Source of the DNA: JALYTY01 sp964546935
Lineage (GTDB): Bacteria; Vulcanimicrobiota; Vulcanimicrobiia; Vulcanimicrobiales; Vulcanimicrobiaceae
Reading direction: 5' to 3'
NCBI GenBank assembly: GCA_964546935.1
Contig: CAZJLJ010000007.1
Span: 1 to 64,000, forward strand
Length of the DNA: 64,000 nucleotides
The stretch's first letter is position 1; every line of letters begins with the position of its first letter. The position numbers and the translations under genes were made by a program. Below, piece after piece: positions 59,215 to 64,000 of the stretch. The notes under the pieces were generated by a model that worked only from the letters and a program-made list of their open reading frames with translations, did no database searches and was not told the DNA's origin.

Positions 59215-61320
59215 TTACACAGTTTGGGCGCGCATCAGAAACACGCGCTGCGCATCGATCGGCACTTCGCCCAAGCCGGGGCTGCGCCGGCGGTACGAAC
59301 CGTCCGGCAGCAGTTCGCGCGATTTGACGTTGTCCGCGAGTTGCACCGAAAGAATCTGTGAGTTCAACGTTTCGGCGAGCACCGCGTCCATGACCGGAAC
59401 CCCCAGCTCGATGCGCCGGTCCAAATTGCGCCCCATCCAATCGGCGCTCGATATATAAACTTCGCGATCTCCGCCATTTTCGAAAACGTAGATTCGCGAG
59501 TGTTCAAGGAAACGCCCCACGATGCTGCGCACGCGAATCGTTTCGCTGACTCCGGGAACACCGGGGCGCAAAATGCACATGCCGCGCACCATCAGATCGA
59601 TCGAGACGCCGGCCTGCGAAGCACGATAAAGCGCACGAACCAGCTCCGCATCAGTCAAAGCATTCAACTTCGCCCGGATGCCGGCGGGGCGCCCCGCACG
59701 CGCGTGTTCCGTCTCACGGTCGATCATCGAGAGCATCTCACGGCGCAAGGTGATGGGCGCGACAAGGAGATCTTCGTAGTCGGTAATCTTCGAAAATCCG
59801 GTTAACGTGTTGAAAAGCTGCGTTACGTCGGCGCCAAGTTCCTGACGGCACGTGAACAGGCTCAAGTCGGTGTATAAGCGGGCCGTCTTCTCGTTGTAGT
59901 TGCCCGTGCCGAAATGCATGTAGCGACGGATCCCGTCGTCCTCTTCACGGACGATCAAAATCGCCTTCGCGTGAACTTTTAATTCCGGGAATCCGTAAAC
60001 GACATGCACGCCGGCGCGCTCTAAGCGCCGCGCCCACTCGATGTTGTTCTCTTCGTCGAAACGAGCTTTTAGCTCGATGACGACCGCGACTTGCTTTTCA
60101 TTCTCCGCCGCTTCCAACAGCGCCCGAACGATAGGAGAGTTCTTCCCCGAGGTACGGTACAGCGTCGCTTTGATTGCAAGAACTTTGTCGTCTTCGGCAG
60201 CTTGCTGCAGTAGTTGAACGACCGGATCGAACGATTCGTACGGATGGTGCAGCAGAATGTCGCTTTCGCGAATCGTCGCGAAAAGATCGGTCTTGCCTAT
60301 GAGCGCCTTAGGAATGCCCGGCATGAACGGTTCGTCGCGGAGCTGATCGTAATCCGGAATTCCGACGAGCTGCCAAAGGTCGGCGAGTCCCATCAAGCCG
60401 TCGATCTCGTAGCAGTCGAGCTGCGTGAGGTCGAGCGCGTTCAACAGAAAGTCGCGCATGTAATCCGGCATGCCGCGTTCGACCTCCAAACGAACGGGTT
60501 CGCCGAAACGGCGGCGCTGCAATTCCGATTCGATCGCGCGCAACAAATCATCAGCTTCGTCTTCTTGAAGATCGAGGTCGGCGTCACGCGTAACACGGAA
60601 CAGGTACGCCTCGCGCACGATCATACCGGGGAAGAGCGCATCCAGATGATGCGCTATTAAATCTTCCAATAGCACGAAAGCGCGCTCGTCGGGATTGCCG
60701 CGGTCCACCGGGACGAAACGAGGAAGCGTCGGCGGAATCTTGACGCGAGCGAAATGCAACTCCACGCCGTCGGCAGTCGTTTCTTCCAGCTCCACAGCGA
60801 GCGACAACGACAGATTGGAAATGTAAGGAAATGGATGCCCGCTATCCACGGCAAGCGGGGTGAGCACCGGGAAGAGCCGGTCGTCGAAGACGCGTTCCAT
60901 TGCGCTTTGCGTCTCTTCGTCGAGTTCCGCGACGCGCAAAACGCGAATGTTGTTCTTCTCGAGTTGCGGAAGCAACTCGTCGTTGAGCAGGCCCATCTGC
61001 GTCGAAAGCGATTTACGCAAACGCTCGGAGATCGCGGCTAAATGCTCGGCGGGTGTTCGCCCGTCATCGGAGCGGCGAACGACCTGAGCTTCGATTTGCT
61101 GCTTGATGGCAGCGACGCGAATCATAAAGAACTCATCCAGATTCGTGCCGTAGATGGCGACGAATTTCAGCCGCTCGAAAAGGGGATTGGTTCGATCGAG
61201 GGCTTCTTCTAGAACGCGGTCGTTGAACTCGAGCCAAGAGAGCTCGCGGCTGAAGTAAAGCGACGGCTCATCAAGCGATATACTCGGCTGTTCAACGGTG
61301 AGTTCACGTTGCGAAAGCAT
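59215..61320 (-). CDS. ppk1: Polyphosphate kinase 1
   Basis: 701 residues, all four PPK1 domains. Autophosphorylated histidine in LKVHAKAILIV (His450) and second active-site histidine in FLEHSRIYVFENGGDREV; opening FSRELSWLEFNDRVLEEA, and GTGNYNEKTARLYTDLSLF and ISSADWMGRNLDRRIEL are diagnostic. It polymerises ATP phosphate to polyphosphate and back at the membrane, linking to stress and phosphate storage. Its start faces the ABC permease start with practically no intergenic space, so its promoter must overlap that gene. Confidence 0.97.
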   Translation of the reverse strand: MLSQRELTVEQPSISLDEPSLYFSRELSWLEFNDRVLEEALDRTNPLFERLKFVAIYGTNLDEFFMIRVAAIKQQIEAQVVRRSDDGRTPAEHLAAISERLRKSLSTQMGLLNDELLPQLEKNNIRVLRVAELDEETQSAMERVFDDRLFPVLTPLAVDSGHPFPYISNLSLSLAVELEETTADGVELHFARVKIPPTLPRFVPVDRGNPDERAFVLLEDLIAHHLDALFPGMIVREAYLFRVTRDADLDLQEDEADDLLRAIESELQRRRFGEPVRLEVERGMPDYMRDFLLNALDLTQLDCYEIDGLMGLADLWQLVGIPDYDQLRDEPFMPGIPKALIGKTDLFATIRESDILLHHPYESFDPVVQLLQQAAEDDKVLAIKATLYRTSGKNSPIVRALLEAAENEKQVAVVIELKARFDEENNIEWARRLERAGVHVVYGFPELKVHAKAILIVREEDDGIRRYMHFGTGNYNEKTARLYTDLSLFTCRQELGADVTQLFNTLTGFSKITDYEDLLVAPITLRREMLSMIDRETEHARAGRPAGIRAKLNALTDAELVRALYRASQAGVSIDLMVRGMCILRPGVPGVSETIRVRSIVGRFLEHSRIYVFENGGDREVYISSADWMGRNLDRRIELGVPVMDAVLAETLNSQILSVQLADNVKSRELLPDGSYRRRSPGLGEVPIDAQRVFLMRAQTV

Positions 61321-61344
61321 AGAGCTCGATGGTTTCTGCGCCTT

Positions 61345-61959
61345 GTGGATAAACTCTTAGGCGTGGCTTGGGGCGATCTTCTCCCGCACGCGGCGCGTCA
61401 TGCTGAAATCTCGCTCGATGCGCTCGCGCTTGCGTGTGCGATCGGCATCCCCCTCGGTGCGGCAGCCGCGATAGTTCGCCGGCTAAAGACCCCGGTGCTG
61501 GGACTCGCCTCAATTGGCCGGACGCTTCCGAGCCTTGCGTTGCTAACGCTCTTGCTCCCCTGGCTAGGGGTCGGGCTCGCGCCCGCCATCGTGGCGCTGG
61601 TCGTCCTTGCGCTTCCGCCCATCGTCGTCAACGTGGATTTGGCGATCGCCGGCGTTCCGGCCGCCGCGGTGGATGCTGCGACCGGCTTAGGCATGACGCC
61701 CGTTCAGCGCTTCGTTCGCGTCGTGACGCCTCTCGCTGTACCCGTGGCGCTCGCCGGGGTCAGGACCGCGGCGGTAGAGGTGATCGGTTCGGCGACGCTC
61801 GCAACGTTCATCGGCGCGGGCGGACTAGGCGACGATATCGTGCGTGCGCTTCAAACGAACGACCTCCAGTTGCTGCTCGTCGCATCGATTGTGGTTGCGG
61901 CGATGGCGTTTATCGCGGAATTTTTCCTCGCTACCGCGGCGAAAGCGCTCGAGGCTTAG
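61345..61959 (+). CDS. ABC transporter permease, osmoprotectant type (OpuB/OpuC-like)
   Basis: About 204 residues if GTG 61345 is the start; the reading frame is open to 61309 but would overlap ppk1. Five to six helices and the BPD_transp loop: IGRTLPSLALLTLLLPW and GMTPVQRFVRVVTPLAVPVA (the EAA-like coupling loop), then VIGSATLATFIGAGGLGDDI, which is highly typical of OpuCB/YehW-like permeases for choline/glycine-betaine-type compounds. First gene of an ABC operon (permease, binding protein, ATPase, second permease). Start uncertain. Confidence 0.87.
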   Translation: MDKLLGVAWGDLLPHAARHAEISLDALALACAIGIPLGAAAAIVRRLKTPVLGLASIGRTLPSLALLTLLLPWLGVGLAPAIVALVVLALPPIVVNVDLAIAGVPAAAVDAATGLGMTPVQRFVRVVTPLAVPVALAGVRTAAVEVIGSATLATFIGAGGLGDDIVRALQTNDLQLLLVASIVVAAMAFIAEFFLATAAKALEA

Positions 61960-61964
61960 CGCGA

Positions 61965-62843
61965 GTGAACCTGACGCGAGCGAGAGCCATAACCATGCTC
62001 GCGTCAACCGCCGTTCTTCCGAACTGCGCCCGCATTTCCGCGATTCGCGTCGGTTCGAAGAACTTCACCGAGTCGATCGTTATTGCCGAGATCTACGCGC
62101 AGACGCTTGAACGCGCCGGCATCCGCGTGGAACGGCGTCTCAACCTCGGCTCCACGCAAATACTACTTGCCGCCATGAAACGCGGCGATGTCGACCTTTA
62201 TCCGGAATATACCGGCACGGCACTGATCGACGTTTTACACCATGCGCCGCTTTCGGACCCGGCGCAAATCTATCGCACGGTTAGCGAAGCGTTTCGCGCG
62301 CAGTACGACATGACGTGGCTCGAGCGTTCACCTATGAACGATTCGCAGGGACTGGCAACAACGCAAGCGATCGCGAGAGAATTTCATCTCAAAACGTTGA
62401 GCGATCTTGCGCCCGTAGCGTCGAAACTGCGTCTGGCGGCCATTCCGGAGTTTCTTACGCGTCCCGACGGGCTGCCCGGATTGCAAAAACTCTACGGCGG
62501 GTTTCAATTCGCTTCGGTTCATACGTACGATATTGCATTGAAATACGACGCGCTCTTAAGTGGAGCAGCGGACGTGGCCACGGCGTTTACAACCGATGGA
62601 ACGATCGCAAGCAAACACCTCGTGGTGTTGGAGGATAACAAACATTTGTGGCCGGCATACAACGTCGCGCCGGTGGTGCGAAACGCGACCCTGCGCCGTA
62701 ATCCGCGCGTTGCAACGGTGCTGAATGCAATTGCCGGCGAACTTACGAACACGGTGGCTCAACAAATGAATGCATCCGTTGAAGACGGCGGTAAGGACCC
62801 GGCTGATGTTGCCGCGGCTTTTCTAAAAGGATCGATCGCTTGA
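61965..62843 (+). CDS. Osmoprotectant-type ABC substrate-binding protein (OpuCC/OsmX-like)
   Basis: About 292 residues from GTG 61965; ATG 61995 is also possible. A short N-terminal signal (AITMLASTAVLPNCARISA) carries one Cys and could be a lipobox-like or Sec signal. The QAT-family opening RVGSKNFTESIVIAEIYAQT, the LGSTQILLAAMKRGDVDLYPEYTGTAL block and VATAFTTDGTI near the C-terminus are diagnostic. It binds quaternary amines or similar solutes in the periplasm for the ABC permeases. It overlaps the ATPase gene by 4 bases. Confidence 0.9.
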   Translation: MNLTRARAITMLASTAVLPNCARISAIRVGSKNFTESIVIAEIYAQTLERAGIRVERRLNLGSTQILLAAMKRGDVDLYPEYTGTALIDVLHHAPLSDPAQIYRTVSEAFRAQYDMTWLERSPMNDSQGLATTQAIAREFHLKTLSDLAPVASKLRLAAIPEFLTRPDGLPGLQKLYGGFQFASVHTYDIALKYDALLSGAADVATAFTTDGTIASKHLVVLEDNKHLWPAYNVAPVVRNATLRRNPRVATVLNAIAGELTNTVAQQMNASVEDGGKDPADVAAAFLKGSIA

Positions 62844-63622
62844 GCGGCGCCGCGATAACTCTTCGCAATGTTACGGCGCGGTACGAAGACGCCGATCGCG
62901 ATGCGGTCTCGAACGTCTCGTTGCAGATCGAGGCCGGCAGATTCGTTACGCTGCTAGGACCATCCGGATGCGGAAAAACGACGTTGCTACGAACCATTAA
63001 CCGGCTCGTTCCGATTGTCTCGGGTGAGATTTTCGTGGACGGAACGAACATCATGGAAACCGACCCCGTCCAAATGCGACGCAAGATGGGGTACGCAATC
63101 CAGGCCGTGGGTTTGTTTCCGCACATGACTGTGGCGCAGAACATCGCCGTAGTGCCGCAGCTGCTTGGATGGGACAAGGCGAAGATCGAGGCTCGCGTTG
63201 ATGAAATGTTGGCTCTCGTACGTTTGGAGCCGGCCCGCTACCGGAATCGCAAACCTCGCGAACTCTCAGGCGGCGAGGCGCAGCGCATCGGCGTCGCACG
63301 CGCCCTAGCCGCGGAGCCTTCGGTCTTGTTGATGGACGAACCGTTCGGTGCGCTGGATGCCATCGTGCGCCATCAGTTGCAGCGTGAACTTCTGGATATC
63401 GTTCATACGGTCGGGACAACCACGGTTTTTGTTACGCACGACATCGACGAAGCGCTTCTTTTAGCGGATCAAATCGTCGTCATGCGCGATGGGCGAATCG
63501 AACAGATCGCGCCGCCGATCGAGATTTTGGCAAATCCGGCGACACCGTTCGTGCGCGAACTCTTCGCCGCAAACGAAGCCATCGCGCGTCTTCGCGATCG
63601 CGCGGAACATCTGCGCGCATGA
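62840..63622 (+). CDS. ABC transporter ATP-binding protein, OpuCA-like without CBS domains
   Basis: 260 residues from TTG 62840 (TTGA overlap). Walker A GPSGCGKTT, Q-loop AIQAVGLFPHMTV, signature LSGGEAQRIGVARAL, Walker B LLMDEPFGALD and H-loop VFVTHDIDEALLLADQ are complete. It powers import by the flanking permeases. OpuCA-type ATPases usually have a CBS pair at the C-terminus for osmotic gating, but this one ends soon after the nucleotide-binding domain (LFAANEAIARLRDRAEHL), so ionic-strength control may be absent. Overlaps the second permease by 4 bp (ATGA). Confidence 0.95.
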   Translation: MSGAAITLRNVTARYEDADRDAVSNVSLQIEAGRFVTLLGPSGCGKTTLLRTINRLVPIVSGEIFVDGTNIMETDPVQMRRKMGYAIQAVGLFPHMTVAQNIAVVPQLLGWDKAKIEARVDEMLALVRLEPARYRNRKPRELSGGEAQRIGVARALAAEPSVLLMDEPFGALDAIVRHQLQRELLDIVHTVGTTTVFVTHDIDEALLLADQIVVMRDGRIEQIAPPIEILANPATPFVRELFAANEAIARLRDRAEHLRA

Positions 63623-64000
63623 ACTACATCTTGGCGCATCCGGGCCGCGTTGCGGCTTTGGCGCTGGATCATTTGGAGATCGTCGCCCTTGCACTAGCGG
63701 TCGCGTTCGCGATTGCATTGCCGCTGGGCATCATCTCGGCGAAGCGCTCGTGGCAATCGTCGGTAATTCTCGGAACGTTGGGCGCGATCTACACGGTTCC
63801 AAGCCTGGCGCTGCTCGCCATTTTGGTCGCGCTCTTTGGCCTGGGCACCGTTCCGCTATTCGTTGCGCTAGTCGCGTACGCGCAATTCATGCTCGTACGC
63901 AACGTTGTCGCTGGTTTGACAGGCGTCGATCGCGCGCAGCTCGACGCCGCACGCGGCATCGGGATGTCGGAGCGGCAAGTGCTTCTGCGTGTTGAGCTGC
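63619..64000 (+). CDS. ABC transporter permease, second copy (runs off right edge)
   Basis: The first 127 residues, starting at an ATG that overlaps the ATPase stop. Helices: LEIVALALAVAFAIALPLGII, then GTLGAIYTVPSLALLAILVALFGLG and the coupling loop DAARGIGMSERQVLLRVEL at the window edge. It is of the same type as the permease at 61345 (note IYTVPSLALLAIL versus RTLPSLALLTLL), so the transporter uses two related permeases, as OpuC and YehZYXW systems do. The end of the gene is outside the window. Confidence 0.93.
   Translation, partial: MNYILAHPGRVAALALDHLEIVALALAVAFAIALPLGIISAKRSWQSSVILGTLGAIYTVPSLALLAILVALFGLGTVPLFVALVAYAQFMLVRNVVAGLTGVDRAQLDAARGIGMSERQVLLRVEL

Overview
The window looks like a chromosomal stretch of a diderm, aerobic, free-living bacterium of moderate G+C. 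Outer-membrane biology shows in a TonB-dependent receptor and a GmhB-type heptose phosphatase. Aerobic carbon metabolism shows in pyruvate dehydrogenase E1/E2 and aconitase A. Many genes start with GTG or TTG, secreted proteins often carry Ser-Pro linkers, and the protein mix (tandem sortilin-like propellers, EXORDIUM-like secreted proteins, a homodimeric AceE) would fit an uncultured lineage such as Candidatus Eremiobacterota. That placement is inference only, since no rRNA or other phylogenetic marker is present. A run of 100 N (45706-45805) shows that this is a draft scaffold.

Left part (0-16 kb): a truncated alpha/beta hydrolase, then a tRNA/tmRNA 3'-end fragment with a terminator but no 5' half. 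A secreted alpha/beta hydrolase is divergent from an ECF41/SigJ-type sigma factor, and an ECF41-type promoter precedes the following VOC gene. Next come a vanadium-haloperoxidase/PAP2-like lipoprotein, a VOC protein, a cupin, RidA, a DUF4386 membrane protein, a methyltransferase, a PAS-GGDEF-EAL protein, an EXORDIUM-like secreted protein, a phosphoesterase, and an operon of sugar transporter, alcohol dehydrogenase and GreA/GreB-like factor.

16-28 kb: an operon of two very large paralogous beta-propeller (VPS10/BNR) exoproteins and an HD-domain protein; a fluoride-export operon (small membrane protein, DUF190, CrcB); a lytic transglycosylase; a HAD phosphatase coupled to ThiC, which lies under a TPP riboswitch; and dodecin.

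28-43 kb: an EamA transporter; AceE-AceF without an adjacent E3; a diguanylate cyclase; a WYL regulator divergent from a VOC gene with a palindromic operator between them; a rhomboid protease; a small lipoprotein; histidine decarboxylase overlapping an ACT-domain protein; and a tight TVP38-RNase D-aconitase run.

43-64 kb: a VKOR-like protein, a YVTN propeller with DUF305, the assembly gap, an HD protein and a GlxA regulator, an unrecognised secreted protein, an RpiB-like isomerase, Nudix and MBL hydrolases, a TonB receptor coupled to a quinone-reductase-like MDR, a small-membrane-protein/BolA/glutaredoxin/sulfurtransferase cluster, two tandem sphingomyelinase-like phosphoesterases, an EVE protein, polyphosphate kinase, and an osmoprotectant-type ABC transporter running off the right edge.

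I found no transposase, integrase, CRISPR array, phage gene, rRNA or intact tRNA. Most of the window is ordinary chromosome. The most informative local observations are the sigma-factor/promoter pair, the unpaired tRNA/tmRNA 3' end, the hairpin over the histidine decarboxylase start, the propeller operon, and several enzymes with unusual key residues (CGFT glutaredoxin, VKOR without its loop cysteine, a Gre factor with a short coiled coil).
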